From Lachnospiraceae bacterium UBA3641 (lineage in GTDB: Bacteria > Bacillota > Clostridia > Lachnospirales > Lachnospiraceae), in NCBI GenBank assembly GCA_002373875.1, contig DFKQ01000115.1:1-25461 (forward strand): 25,461 nucleotides of DNA, written 5' to 3'. Made by a program: the position numbers and the translations under genes. The notes below the pieces were generated by a model. That model searched no databases and was not told the DNA's origin. It was given only the letters and a program-made list of their open reading frames with translations. Shown piece by piece: positions 1-8,109 of the stretch. How positions within the stretch are numbered: the first letter of the stretch is position 1; the number at the start of each line of letters is the position of its first letter.

Positions 1-1008
1 CTTCCGTATCAGGATCTGACCATTATGGATGCCTGCCTGGAATGTGGCGCAAACTATGTGGATACCGCAAACTATGAGGCAGAGGATACCGATGATCCCG
101 AGTGGCGTGTGATCTATGAGAAGCGCTGCAAAGAAAAAGGATTTACCGCATACTTCGATTACAGCTGGCAGTGGGCGTATGATCAGAGGTTTAAAGATGC
201 CGGTCTTACCGCGCTTTTGGGATCCGGATTTGATCCGGGTGTTACCCAGGTTTATTCGGCCTATGCCCTTAAGCATTATTTTGATGAGATAAACTATATA
301 GATATCCTTGACTGCAACGGAGGCGATCACGGTTATCCCTTTGCCACTAACTTTAACCCCGAGATAAATCTGCGCGAGGTTTCCGCCAACGGCTCCTATT
401 GGGAGGATGGTCACTGGGTGGAGACGAAGCCCATGGAGATAAAGAGGGAGTACGACTTTGACGGGGTGGGGAAGAAGGACATGTATCTGCTCCATCATGA
501 GGAGATAGAGTCACTGGCTAAAAATATTCCGGGGATCAGGAGGATACGCTTTTTCATGACCTTCGGCCAGTCCTATCTGACCCATATGAAGTGCCTTGAA
601 AACGTGGGAATGCTCAATACGGTGCCGGTTGAGTACAATGGTCAGCAGATAGTTCCCATCAAATTCTTAAAGGCCCTGCTTCCCGATCCCGCTTCCCTTG
701 GTCCCCGTACCGTAGGCAAGACCAATATAGGCTGTATCTTTAAGGGGCTTAAGGATGGTAAGGAGAGGAGCATATATATCTATAATATATGCGATCATCA
801 GGAGGCTTATAAGGAGACCGGAGCCCAGGCGGTGAGCTATACGACCGGTGTGCCTGCCATGATAGGGGCTGCCATGGTTGCGGGCGGCATATGGAATAAG
901 CCCGGTGTTTTCAATGTCGAGGAGTTTGATCCCGACCCCTATATGGATGCCCTCAATAAGTACGGACTTCCCTGGATCGTTAAGGAAGATCCCGTTATGG
1001 TGGAGTAG
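1..1008 (+). CDS. Carboxynorspermidine/carboxyspermidine dehydrogenase, saccharopine dehydrogenase family (5' end missing)
   Basis: This enzyme reductively condenses putrescine (or diaminopropane) with aspartate semialdehyde to give carboxyspermidine (or carboxynorspermidine), using NADPH in the cytosol. The reading frame is open from base 1, and the residues before the first ATG (position 25) already fit the family, so the gene begins upstream and the N-terminal Rossmann nucleotide-binding part is missing. The visible part carries family-typical stretches: ACLECGANYVDTANYE, GSGFDPGVTQVYS and the CNGGDHGYPFATNFNPE segment. The next gene is the matching decarboxylase, starting 8 bp after the stop, which distinguishes it from a lysine-pathway saccharopine dehydrogenase. 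Whether putrescine or diaminopropane is the substrate cannot be read from sequence. The downstream agmatine-to-putrescine genes favour putrescine. Confidence 0.93.
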   Translation, partial: LPYQDLTIMDACLECGANYVDTANYEAEDTDDPEWRVIYEKRCKEKGFTAYFDYSWQWAYDQRFKDAGLTALLGSGFDPGVTQVYSAYALKHYFDEINYIDILDCNGGDHGYPFATNFNPEINLREVSANGSYWEDGHWVETKPMEIKREYDFDGVGKKDMYLLHHEEIESLAKNIPGIRRIRFFMTFGQSYLTHMKCLENVGMLNTVPVEYNGQQIVPIKFLKALLPDPASLGPRTVGKTNIGCIFKGLKDGKERSIYIYNICDHQEAYKETGAQAVSYTTGVPAMIGAAMVAGGIWNKPGVFNVEEFDPDPYMDALNKYGLPWIVKEDPVMVE

Positions 1009-1016
1009 GATTAAGA

Positions 1017-2153
1017 TTGAATAGATTATGTAAACCTGAGTTAAACGATATAAATACACCTGCATATGTAGTCGATGAGGAAGACCTTATAAGGAACCTT
1101 GAGATTCTTAAGGAGCTTAAGGAAGGGGCGGGAGCTAAGATATTGCTGGCCCAGAAGGCCTTTTCCATGTTCTCTCTGTATCCGCTGATCATGAAATATC
1201 TTGACGGAACGACGGCGAGCGGTCTCTATGAAGCAAGGCTTGGAAGGGAAGAGGCAGGCGGTGAAGTCCATGTCTATTCCCCTGCCTATAAGGATGATGA
1301 GATAAGGGAGCTTGCGGGCATAGCCGACCATATCATTTTTAATTCAGGCAGCCAGCTTATTAAGTTTAAGGACAGCTGCATGGACGCAAGCCCGGGGCTC
1401 AGGATAAATCCGCAGTATTCGACCCAGGACACTCCCATTTACGATCCCTGCGCTCCGGGATCGCGCCTTGGGGTCACATATGATAATTTCGATGAGGCAT
1501 GGCTTGAGTATATTGACGGCTTCCACATCCATACCCTGTGTGAACAGAACGCAGAAGATCTTAAGGCGACGCTTATGGCCTTTCTTGGCAGGTTCGGGAA
1601 GTATCTTGGCAGGCTGAAGTGGCTTAACCTGGGCGGCGGACATCATATCACAAGAAGTGATTACAACAGGACGCTCCTGACGGAGCTTGTACTGGATATT
1701 AAGAAAGAATACGGACTTGAGGTATACCTTGAGCCCGGTGAAGCAGTGGCCCTGAATGCGGGTTACCTTGTCTGTGAGGTAATGGACATCGTTAATAACG
1801 ACCTTGATACGGCAATACTTGATACATCGGCAGCATGTCATATGCCGGATGTACTGGAGATGCCCTACAGGCCCCCTTTGTACGGGTCCGGGTATCCGTC
1901 CGATAAAGCGTACACTTACCGGCTTGCCGGAAGAACCTGTCTTGCCGGTGATGTGATAGGTGACTATTCCTTTGATGAGCCTCTGAAGGCGGGGGACAGG
2001 CTGTGTTTTACGGATATGGCCATATATTCCATGGTCAAGAACAATACCTTTAACGGAATGCCGCTTCCGGATATCTGTATCTTAAGACGGGACGGGCAGG
2101 TGGATGTGGTTAGGTCATTTTGCTATGATGATTTTAAGGGGAGGCTGTCATGA
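1017..2153 (+). CDS. nspC: Carboxynorspermidine/carboxyspermidine decarboxylase
   Basis: This is a PLP-dependent decarboxylase of the alanine-racemase-fold (type III) family. It removes CO2 from carboxyspermidine to give spermidine. Visible features are the lysine expected to bind PLP (K47 in KILLAQKAF), the glycine-rich phosphate-binding stretch GGGHHITR, EPGEAVA, and the family signature CHMPDVLEMPYRPP near residue 278. At 378 aa it has the usual full length. The start is a TTG at 1017, 8 bp after the previous stop, with a weak purine-rich site (AGGATTAAG) before it. No closer in-frame ATG keeps the conserved N terminus. The 3' end overlaps aguA by 4 bp (ATGA), which implies translational coupling. 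Preference for carboxyspermidine over carboxynorspermidine is inferred from context. Confidence 0.95.
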   Translation: MNRLCKPELNDINTPAYVVDEEDLIRNLEILKELKEGAGAKILLAQKAFSMFSLYPLIMKYLDGTTASGLYEARLGREEAGGEVHVYSPAYKDDEIRELAGIADHIIFNSGSQLIKFKDSCMDASPGLRINPQYSTQDTPIYDPCAPGSRLGVTYDNFDEAWLEYIDGFHIHTLCEQNAEDLKATLMAFLGRFGKYLGRLKWLNLGGGHHITRSDYNRTLLTELVLDIKKEYGLEVYLEPGEAVALNAGYLVCEVMDIVNNDLDTAILDTSAACHMPDVLEMPYRPPLYGSGYPSDKAYTYRLAGRTCLAGDVIGDYSFDEPLKAGDRLCFTDMAIYSMVKNNTFNGMPLPDICILRRDGQVDVVRSFCYDDFKGRLS

Positions 2154-3346
2154 CCTGGACGGGAGCGGTACCCGCACAAGGAACGGGACCCTTAAAAGTG
2201 CAGGGGTATCCCGCAGATGAAGGCTTCTATATGCCGGCAGAGTTCTCACCTCATGAGGCGACGATAATGATCTTCCCGGTACGGCCGGGTTCATGGCCCC
2301 ACGGTGCCATCCGCGCGCAGGAGGTTTTTGCCCGTATCATCCGGGAGATCGCAAGGAGTGAGAAGGTTTATGTCATTGTTGATGAACGCACTCATGATTC
2401 GGCTGAGAGGCTTCTTGCCGATACAGGAAATGTCGGGCTTGTCAGTATACCGAGCGATGATGCCTGGGCCAGGGATACGGCCCCCACATTTGTTACGGAC
2501 GGTAAGGAAGTAAGGGGGATCAACTGGGAATTTAATGCCTGGGGCGGTGACTATAACGGATTATACCCGTCATGGGATAAAGATAATGCCTTAGCCGGAA
2601 TGTTCTGCAGGAAAGCCGGAATAAGGATGTATGATGCGGCCCCTTTTGTTTTGGAGGGCGGTTCCATACACTCCAACGGGACGGATACCCTTCTGGTAAC
2701 GGAGGAATGTTTACTAAGCCCCGGCCGGAATCCGGGATTAAAAAAGGATGAGATAGAGGATATTCTTCTGGCGTATACGGGCATGAAGAGACTTGTCTGG
2801 CTGCCCTATGGTATTTATAATGATGAGACGGACGGGCATGTTGATAATATAGCTGCCTTTACCGGTATAAATGATGTGGTCCTTGCATGGACGGAGGACA
2901 TGGATGATCCTCAATACGCAAGATCCCATGAGGATCTTACTGTTCTTTTGGAGGCGGGGTTCAGGGTTTGCAAGCTCCCCATACCGGACCATCCGGTATG
3001 TATAAGAGAGGAAGATCTTGAGGGTTATGAATTTGAGGATGGTGAAGACTTAAGAGAAGTCGGCGAGCGGCTTGCTGCAAGTTATGTCAACTTCTATTTT
3101 ACCAACGACTCAGTTCTTCTTCCCAAATTTGGCGGTGAGAATCAGGACAGCGACAGGAGGACGGTTGACATAATGTCGAGCCAATGTCCGGACAGAAGGA
3201 TAGTTCCCGTTCCGGCAAGGGACATAATCCTCGGCGGAGGAAATATCCACTGTATAACCCAGCAGATACCGCTTTCAGCGTCTAAAATAACAGGAAAGCA
3301 AGGCCATCTTAAGCCAATGAACCGGATGGAGAAAAGATATGAGTAA
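2150..3346 (+). CDS. aguA: Agmatine deiminase
   Basis: This enzyme hydrolyses agmatine to N-carbamoylputrescine and ammonia. It belongs to the guanidine-modifying (pentein) superfamily, also annotated as the peptidyl-arginine deiminase Porph family. Visible are WARDTAPTF near residue 104, LEGGSIHSNG with TEECLLSPGRNP, the catalytic His region DETDGHVDN, and the nucleophilic cysteine C368 within GGGNIHCITQQIP. At 398 aa it is slightly longer than many homologues because of a basic C-terminal tail of about 24 residues after the conserved ITQQIP. That tail overlaps the start of aguB by 8 bp. The ATG start overlaps the nspC stop. With aguB it supplies putrescine to the upstream spermidine genes. 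An arginine decarboxylase making agmatine probably lies upstream of the window (inference). Confidence 0.96.
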   Translation: MTWTGAVPAQGTGPLKVQGYPADEGFYMPAEFSPHEATIMIFPVRPGSWPHGAIRAQEVFARIIREIARSEKVYVIVDERTHDSAERLLADTGNVGLVSIPSDDAWARDTAPTFVTDGKEVRGINWEFNAWGGDYNGLYPSWDKDNALAGMFCRKAGIRMYDAAPFVLEGGSIHSNGTDTLLVTEECLLSPGRNPGLKKDEIEDILLAYTGMKRLVWLPYGIYNDETDGHVDNIAAFTGINDVVLAWTEDMDDPQYARSHEDLTVLLEAGFRVCKLPIPDHPVCIREEDLEGYEFEDGEDLREVGERLAASYVNFYFTNDSVLLPKFGGENQDSDRRTVDIMSSQCPDRRIVPVPARDIILGGGNIHCITQQIPLSASKITGKQGHLKPMNRMEKRYE

Positions 3347-4205
3347 GGTTACCGTGGCAGCCGTACAGTTATGCTGTACGCGGGCTGTAGAAGAAAATAT
3401 CGATCATGCCGACGCCCTGGTAAAGGCGGCAGCATCGGCGGGAGCGAACATAGTCCTTCTTCCCGAGCTTTTTGAGAGGCAGTACTTCTGCCAGGAGAGA
3501 AGGTACGATTACTATGACTATGCCAAGCCGTTAAACGAAAATGATGCTGTATTGCATTTTAAGAAGGTGTGTAAGGAGCTTGATATAGTAATGCCTGTAA
3601 GCTTCTATGAGAAGGATATAAACACTCTCTACAATTCCTGCGCTGTGATAGATGCAGACGGGGAGGTGCTGGGGGTGTACCGCAAGACCCATATACCGGA
3701 TGATCATTACTATCAGGAGAAGTTCTACTTTACTCCCGGTGATACGGGCTTTAAGGTGTGGGACACAAAATACGGACGGATAGGTGTGGGAATCTGCTGG
3801 GACCAGTGGTTTCCCGAGAGCGCAAGGCTGCTTGCCCTTAACGGGGCCGAGCTTATCTTCTATCCTACGGCCATAGGCTCCGAGCCCATACTTGAAGATG
3901 ACAGCATGCCCCATTGGAGGCGGACGATGCAGGGACACGCGGCAGCCAATATGGTGCCGGTGATCGCCGCCAACAGATACGGTATCGAAGAGGTAAGACC
4001 CACAGAGGAAAACGGGGGGCAGGCCTCATCCCTTAACTTCTACGGATCATCCTTTATGACCGACGGAACGGGTGAGATAACAGCATGTGCGGGCCGGGAA
4101 GGCGATGAGGTCCTCATGGCTTCCTACGATCTTGAAGAGCTTGCGAAAAACAGGCTCAGCTGGGGACTTTTCAGGGACAGACGTCCGGAAATGTATAAAC
4201 TGTAA
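3339..4205 (+). CDS. aguB: N-carbamoylputrescine amidase
   Basis: This is a nitrilase-superfamily hydrolase that converts N-carbamoylputrescine to putrescine, CO2 and ammonia. The nitrilase catalytic triad is complete: E43 in LLPELFE, K116 in YRKTHIP and C153 in GVGICWDQWFPE. The 288 aa length is normal for the family. The ATG start has a GGAGAAAAG ribosome binding site and lies inside the end of aguA (8-bp overlap), so the two steps are translated together. The DQWFPE and THIPDDHYYQEKFYF stretches are typical of the carbamoylputrescine branch rather than of beta-ureidopropionase. It completes a four-gene agmatine-to-spermidine set with the genes before it. Confidence 0.96.
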   Translation: MSKVTVAAVQLCCTRAVEENIDHADALVKAAASAGANIVLLPELFERQYFCQERRYDYYDYAKPLNENDAVLHFKKVCKELDIVMPVSFYEKDINTLYNSCAVIDADGEVLGVYRKTHIPDDHYYQEKFYFTPGDTGFKVWDTKYGRIGVGICWDQWFPESARLLALNGAELIFYPTAIGSEPILEDDSMPHWRRTMQGHAAANMVPVIAANRYGIEEVRPTEENGGQASSLNFYGSSFMTDGTGEITACAGREGDEVLMASYDLEELAKNRLSWGLFRDRRPEMYKL

Positions 4206-4219
4206 AACGGAGAAGGCAA

Positions 4220-5164
4220 ATGGCTGATTCTAAATTATCGGTATTTAAACAGAATGGTGACGAGAGGGGTTATCTGGTTGCAATGGAGGGTGAATCGGAA
4301 GGGATACCCTTCCTTATCCGCAGGGCCTTTTACATTTACGGCTCGGACAGGAATGTTGTAAGGGGATGCCATGCCAATTACAACACCGAGTTCGTTCTGA
4401 TAAACGTACAGGGAAGCTGCAGAGTCAAGACCGACAACGGCCTTGGCAGTATCATTGAGTATGAACTCAATGAGAGGAATGAGGGAGTGTATATCCCGGC
4501 CATGGTGTGGAAGGATATGTATGACTTTTCTCCCGACTGTATAATGCTTGCCCTGGCCAGTGAGCATTACGATCCCGACGAATATATCAGGGATTACGAA
4601 CTGTTTGTCAGGCGCGTAATGGAGGACGGTAACAGGAGGATCAGGCCCCTTGAGGAAAAGGATGCTCCCTTTATGCTCGAATGGATGCAGGATCCTGCGA
4701 TAAACCGTTTTTTTAAGTTTTCTCTCGGAGATATAACTCTCGATAAGGCCCTTCATTTCATCAAAAGAGCAAATAAGGAAAATGAGAATGATGATGAACC
4801 GAGCTACCTTCATTATGCGGTGGTTGACGGAAAGGACGAATATTTCGGGACGGTCAGCCTTAAGAACATTAACTGGCAGGACAAGACGGCCGAGTACGCA
4901 ATAAGCACCAGGAAATGTGCCAAGCACAGGGGTTACGGTCAGTTCGCTACAAGAGAGATCATAAAAAAGGCCTTCGAAGACCTTCCCCTTGAACGGGTTT
5001 TCCTTTATGTGCTTCCCGAGAATGAAAGTGCGATAAAGATGTACAAAAAGTGCGGATTTGTTGAGGAACCTTCAAGGGACAGCATAGAAACCGTAAGGGG
5101 CAGGGATGTCCGCAGGCTGTATTATAGGATCGACAGGGACGATTATTATTCAAATAAACATTAG
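4220..5164 (+). CDS. FdtA/WxcM-like cupin fused to a GNAT N-acetyltransferase
   Basis: This is a two-domain protein of 314 aa. Residues about 5-132 match the dTDP-6-deoxy-hexose 3,4-ketoisomerase family (FdtA/QdtA/WxcM, a small cupin), with RGYLVAMEGES, IRRAFYIYGS and the cupin strand RGCHANYNTEFVLINV. Residues about 137-305 are a RimJ/RimL-type GNAT acetyltransferase with an acyl-CoA-binding loop (RGYGQF, 237-242) and the end motif NESAIKMYKKCGF. A ketoisomerase joined to an acetyltransferase suggests a route to an N-acetylated amino-deoxy sugar such as Fuc3NAc or Qui3NAc. Known ketoisomerases have two active-site histidines in an H-x-H motif. Here the second is asparagine (H51-A-N53), so isomerase activity is uncertain and the cupin may only bind sugar. 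The gene follows aguB by 14 bp and precedes two glycosyltransferases. No aminotransferase or nucleotidyltransferase for this sugar is in the window. Confidence 0.85.
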   Translation: MADSKLSVFKQNGDERGYLVAMEGESEGIPFLIRRAFYIYGSDRNVVRGCHANYNTEFVLINVQGSCRVKTDNGLGSIIEYELNERNEGVYIPAMVWKDMYDFSPDCIMLALASEHYDPDEYIRDYELFVRRVMEDGNRRIRPLEEKDAPFMLEWMQDPAINRFFKFSLGDITLDKALHFIKRANKENENDDEPSYLHYAVVDGKDEYFGTVSLKNINWQDKTAEYAISTRKCAKHRGYGQFATREIIKKAFEDLPLERVFLYVLPENESAIKMYKKCGFVEEPSRDSIETVRGRDVRRLYYRIDRDDYYSNKH

Positions 5165-5175
5165 AGGTTAAGAGG

Positions 5176-7023
5176 ATGTATCTGATTTTTAAATATACCA
5201 CCTTTGCGCTTGCTGTGCTTTTCTGCCTGTGCGCATTCGTTTCACGGAAAAAGACAAACAGCTCAGGGTTAAATCCGGCTCTGGAGAGGATCTGTAAGGG
5301 ATCTGCAGCCTTCATTGACAGGTTCTGGCTTCCCATATTGCTTGCGGTGTTTGCCGTTTTCTGTTTTACAAGGTTTTACGGACTTGACAGGATACCTGCG
5401 GGAGTGCATCTTGACGAGATAGGATACTGGTATGACGCACATAATCTTGCCAGATACGGGACAGACCGTATGGGGTCGAGATATCCCGTACTCCCGGCTT
5501 CTTACGGTGACGGCCACAATCCGATGTACTGCTATATGTGCATGGTCATGCTCAGGTTCTTCCCTTTTTCCGTGAAGCTTATGAGAGCCGTTATGGGAAT
5601 AAGTGCGATCCCGCTGTTTTTTTCATCCTTCGGGATAATTTACCTGCTCTACGGCAGCAGAAGATGGGCCCTTCTCGGTCCTATCCTCGTAACGGTAACT
5701 CCTTATATCTTTGCGGCCAACAGGTGGGGACTTAATGCGAATCAGATGCTATATGTCTGCTCGGTCATGCTCTACTTTTTGATACGGGCCATTAAATACG
5801 ATAAAATACGTGATTACATTCTGTCAGGTGTTTTCTTCGGCCTCAGCCTTCTCACCTATCACCTGTCTTATATCATGATGCCGCTTTTCTTTGTGCTGGT
5901 ATTCACATATCTTATGATCGTAAAGAGGTTTAAGTGGAAGAATGCGGCGGCGGCCTTTATACCCTTCGCCGTTATCGGCATGCCGACATTTGTCGAGCAG
6001 CTTGTGAATCTGGGCCTTGTTAAGCCCTTCTATTTTCTGGGGTCTGATTATCCGAGGCTTACTTCCTACAGGGTTGGAGAGATAGCTTTCGTAAATCTTA
6101 TTAAGAACGCCGGAAACATAGTCGCCCTTGTGTTTGGTGATCCCAACTATGATTATAATTCCGTGAAGGAATTCGGGACCCTTTACTGGGCGGTCATTCC
6201 GCTTCTGTTTATCGGCTTTGCGATCGCAGCTGTTGCACTGGGAAGGTCCCTTAAGAGCAGGCGGGTCAACCTGCTTGCCCCCTTCATTCTGTACGGATTG
6301 TCCGTATACCTTGGCTTCATCAGTGTTGTAGGCTGCAATGTTTATAAGGGTAATGCGATATACATCTGTTTTATCGTTTTTGTGATCCTGGGACTTAGGT
6401 TTATGGCGGGATATGATGCCGTAAGTGAAGGGTATATCAGTGAGAATGCAGATAAAGTGGATGCCGGCCTTGAGTCTTATACCGGAAGTGCGGATATAAA
6501 AGACGGGTTCACGCTTTCGACAGGCGGGATCTGCGTGATCCTTATTCTGGCCATGACGGCACTTTCCTTCCTTCTGTATTCGGAATTCTATTTCAGGCGT
6601 ATAACAGCCTGTTACGGCCTTCAGTCCCTCTTTAAATCCACCGAACCCGGGGATATGCTTAAATACGAGGAAGAGGTCTATAATCCTGCGGGAGATAAGA
6701 CCGTATATATGGAACTTAATTATGAGGACCGGGATTACTGCCAGTGGATGCTTGCCCTGTATCTGCAGATACCCTACGAGGAATTCAACAAATATGATTT
6801 TGCGGCAACGGAAATGTCTCAAAATGGGGCGGATGCCGGCGAGATATTCAGGACCGTTCCTCTGGCCAATTTAAGGCTTGCTTTTCCTGAGGATTTTGAT
6901 GAAAATGAGAATGCGGTTTATATTCTGGGCCATAGCTGGGATCATATTTCCGCCTACCTTATGAGTGTGGGATTTGAATGCGATACCTCCTTCCCGGGAT
7001 ATAAGATATTGTATAAGAAATAG
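5176..7023 (+). CDS. GT-C fold membrane glycosyltransferase (GT39/ArnT/PMT-like)
   Basis: This is a 615-aa integral membrane protein. It has an N-terminal hydrophobic segment (residues 3-22), another at about 52-66, then a long run of membrane segments to about residue 410, one more at about 448-468, and a C-terminal soluble part of about 145 residues outside the conserved core. The loop after the second segment contains the acidic pair D80-E81 (GVHLDEIGYWYDA), at the place where GT-C enzymes have the catalytic aspartate and metal site. Such enzymes take a sugar from a polyprenyl-phosphate carrier on the outer face of the membrane and transfer it to a glycan, lipid or protein. The next gene encodes the kind of GT2 enzyme that makes such carriers, which supports this role. 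The start has GAGGTTAAGAGG as ribosome binding site, 11 bp after the previous stop. The acceptor is unknown. Confidence 0.85.
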   Translation: MYLIFKYTTFALAVLFCLCAFVSRKKTNSSGLNPALERICKGSAAFIDRFWLPILLAVFAVFCFTRFYGLDRIPAGVHLDEIGYWYDAHNLARYGTDRMGSRYPVLPASYGDGHNPMYCYMCMVMLRFFPFSVKLMRAVMGISAIPLFFSSFGIIYLLYGSRRWALLGPILVTVTPYIFAANRWGLNANQMLYVCSVMLYFLIRAIKYDKIRDYILSGVFFGLSLLTYHLSYIMMPLFFVLVFTYLMIVKRFKWKNAAAAFIPFAVIGMPTFVEQLVNLGLVKPFYFLGSDYPRLTSYRVGEIAFVNLIKNAGNIVALVFGDPNYDYNSVKEFGTLYWAVIPLLFIGFAIAAVALGRSLKSRRVNLLAPFILYGLSVYLGFISVVGCNVYKGNAIYICFIVFVILGLRFMAGYDAVSEGYISENADKVDAGLESYTGSADIKDGFTLSTGGICVILILAMTALSFLLYSEFYFRRITACYGLQSLFKSTEPGDMLKYEEEVYNPAGDKTVYMELNYEDRDYCQWMLALYLQIPYEEFNKYDFAATEMSQNGADAGEIFRTVPLANLRLAFPEDFDENENAVYILGHSWDHISAYLMSVGFECDTSFPGYKILYKK

Positions 7024-7039
7024 TTTGACAAAAGAGCTG

Positions 7040-7999
7040 ATGATGCAGAAGGAAGAGAAAATAAGAACAATAAAAAAACTGTCGATAGTGATACCGGTCT
7101 ACTTCAATGAAGAAAACCTCTATCCCCTCTATGACAGCCTTAAGTCCGAAGTGTTCGATAAGGTGGATTACGAATGCGAAGTGATCATGGTTAATGACGG
7201 GTCTAAGGATTCAAGCTGGGAGATCATACAGGAACTGGCCGGAAGGGACGGAAGGATAAGGGGATTGTCCCTGTCGCGTAATTTCGGTTCGCATGCGGCC
7301 ATTCTGTGCGGACTGTCTCATGCAGCGGGTGACTGTGCGGTGGTCAAGGCCGCCGACCTTCAGGAGCCCGCATCCATGATACTTGAGATGGTGAATGAAT
7401 GGGAGAAGGGAAACAATGTAGTCCTTGCCGTCAGGGAAGGCAGGGAGGAGAGCAGGTCACAGACTGCATTTGCCAATCTTTATTATGGTATAGTAAGGAA
7501 GTTCGCCCTGCCCAATATGCCTAAGACCGGATTTGATGTTTATCTTGTTGACCGTAAGGTCATAGATGTTCTGGATAAGCTTGATGAGAGAAATTCGGCG
7601 CTCACAGGCCAGATCCTCTGGTCGGGCTTTAAAACAAAAGAGGTCAGGTATGTAAGGCTTGCAAGGGAAGCGGGTAAGAGCAGGTGGACACTGCGCAAGA
7701 AGGTAAGGCTTGTTATGGATACGCTGTTTTCCTTTTCATCGGTTCCCGTCACCATAGTATCGACGGTAGGCGTGTGTTCCTTTCTGGGAGCTCTTGTATG
7801 GGCTGTGGTTGAGGCTGTGCTCAGGCTCAATGATGTTATAGTTGTCGAAGGCTGGACCATGTTATTTATCTTCAATCTCGGAAGCTTCGGCATCACCATG
7901 CTGACCCTGGGTATAATAGGAGAATACCTGTGGCGGACCTTCGATGCCGGTAGAAACCGTCCGCCGTATATCGTTGAGGATGAAACGGCTGAAAAATAG
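7040..7999 (+). CDS. Polyprenyl-phosphate glycosyltransferase, GT2 (GtrB/DPM1/ArnC-like)
   Basis: This enzyme is predicted to load a sugar from a nucleotide donor onto undecaprenyl phosphate at the inner membrane face. The GT2 fold is clear: SIVIPVYFNEENL, VIMVNDGSKDSSW, LSLSRNFGSHAAI, then AADLQEP where most relatives have DADLQDP. Two C-terminal membrane segments (about 230-256 and 266-292) end with GEYLWRTF, typical of GtrB-type enzymes. The frame stays open further upstream, inside the previous gene. Conserved sequence begins only at KKLSIVIP, so the start is the ATG at 7040 (319 aa); the TTG at 7025 and the ATG at 7043 are alternatives. It probably provides the lipid-linked sugar for the GT-C enzyme encoded just before. 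It is the last gene before the terminator at 8056-8082. Confidence 0.88.
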   Translation: MMQKEEKIRTIKKLSIVIPVYFNEENLYPLYDSLKSEVFDKVDYECEVIMVNDGSKDSSWEIIQELAGRDGRIRGLSLSRNFGSHAAILCGLSHAAGDCAVVKAADLQEPASMILEMVNEWEKGNNVVLAVREGREESRSQTAFANLYYGIVRKFALPNMPKTGFDVYLVDRKVIDVLDKLDERNSALTGQILWSGFKTKEVRYVRLAREAGKSRWTLRKKVRLVMDTLFSFSSVPVTIVSTVGVCSFLGALVWAVVEAVLRLNDVIVVEGWTMLFIFNLGSFGITMLTLGIIGEYLWRTFDAGRNRPPYIVEDETAEK

Positions 8000-8002
8000 T
8001 AC

Positions 8003-8031
8003 TTGCTTTTTGGCCTGAAGAGTGCTAAATT
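8003..8031 (+). promoter_or_regulatory. Candidate extended -10 promoter for the rimP-nusA operon
   Basis: A TTGCTT -35-like hexamer (8003-8008) lies 17 bp from TAAATT (8026-8031), which is preceded by TGC and so forms an extended -10. Transcription would begin near 8038, ahead of the hairpin at 8056. The placement makes that hairpin part of the rimP leader. No other good promoter lies between the GT2 gene and rimP. Confidence 0.4.
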
Positions 8032-8055
8032 GATTATGTTGTTTGATGTTTATTG

Positions 8056-8082
8056 AGTGGACTTTCAGGAGTCCACTTTTTT
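8056..8082 (+). terminator. Intrinsic terminator / possible attenuator before rimP
   Basis: Bases 8056-8063 (AGTGGACT) pair perfectly with 8070-8077 (AGTCCACT) around a 6-nt loop, and a run of six T (8077-8082) follows. It is a textbook Rho-independent terminator. It can end the polyamine-glycan transcript. If the promoter at 8003-8031 is real, it also lies in the leader of the nusA operon, where NusA could act on it. Confidence 0.85.
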
Positions 8083-8109
8083 GGTGCTCATACTTAGCGA
8101 GGTTTATAA

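Noticed and set aside
4235..4927. 230-codon open frame on the - strand opposite the cupin-GNAT gene
   Set aside because: The + strand protein has clear domains across the same bases; the - strand product shows no recognisable feature.
5824..6822. 332-codon open frame on the - strand opposite the GT-C gene
   Set aside because: It is a mirror of the real coding frame, rich in Lys/His/Arg without any family motif, and has no ribosome binding site.
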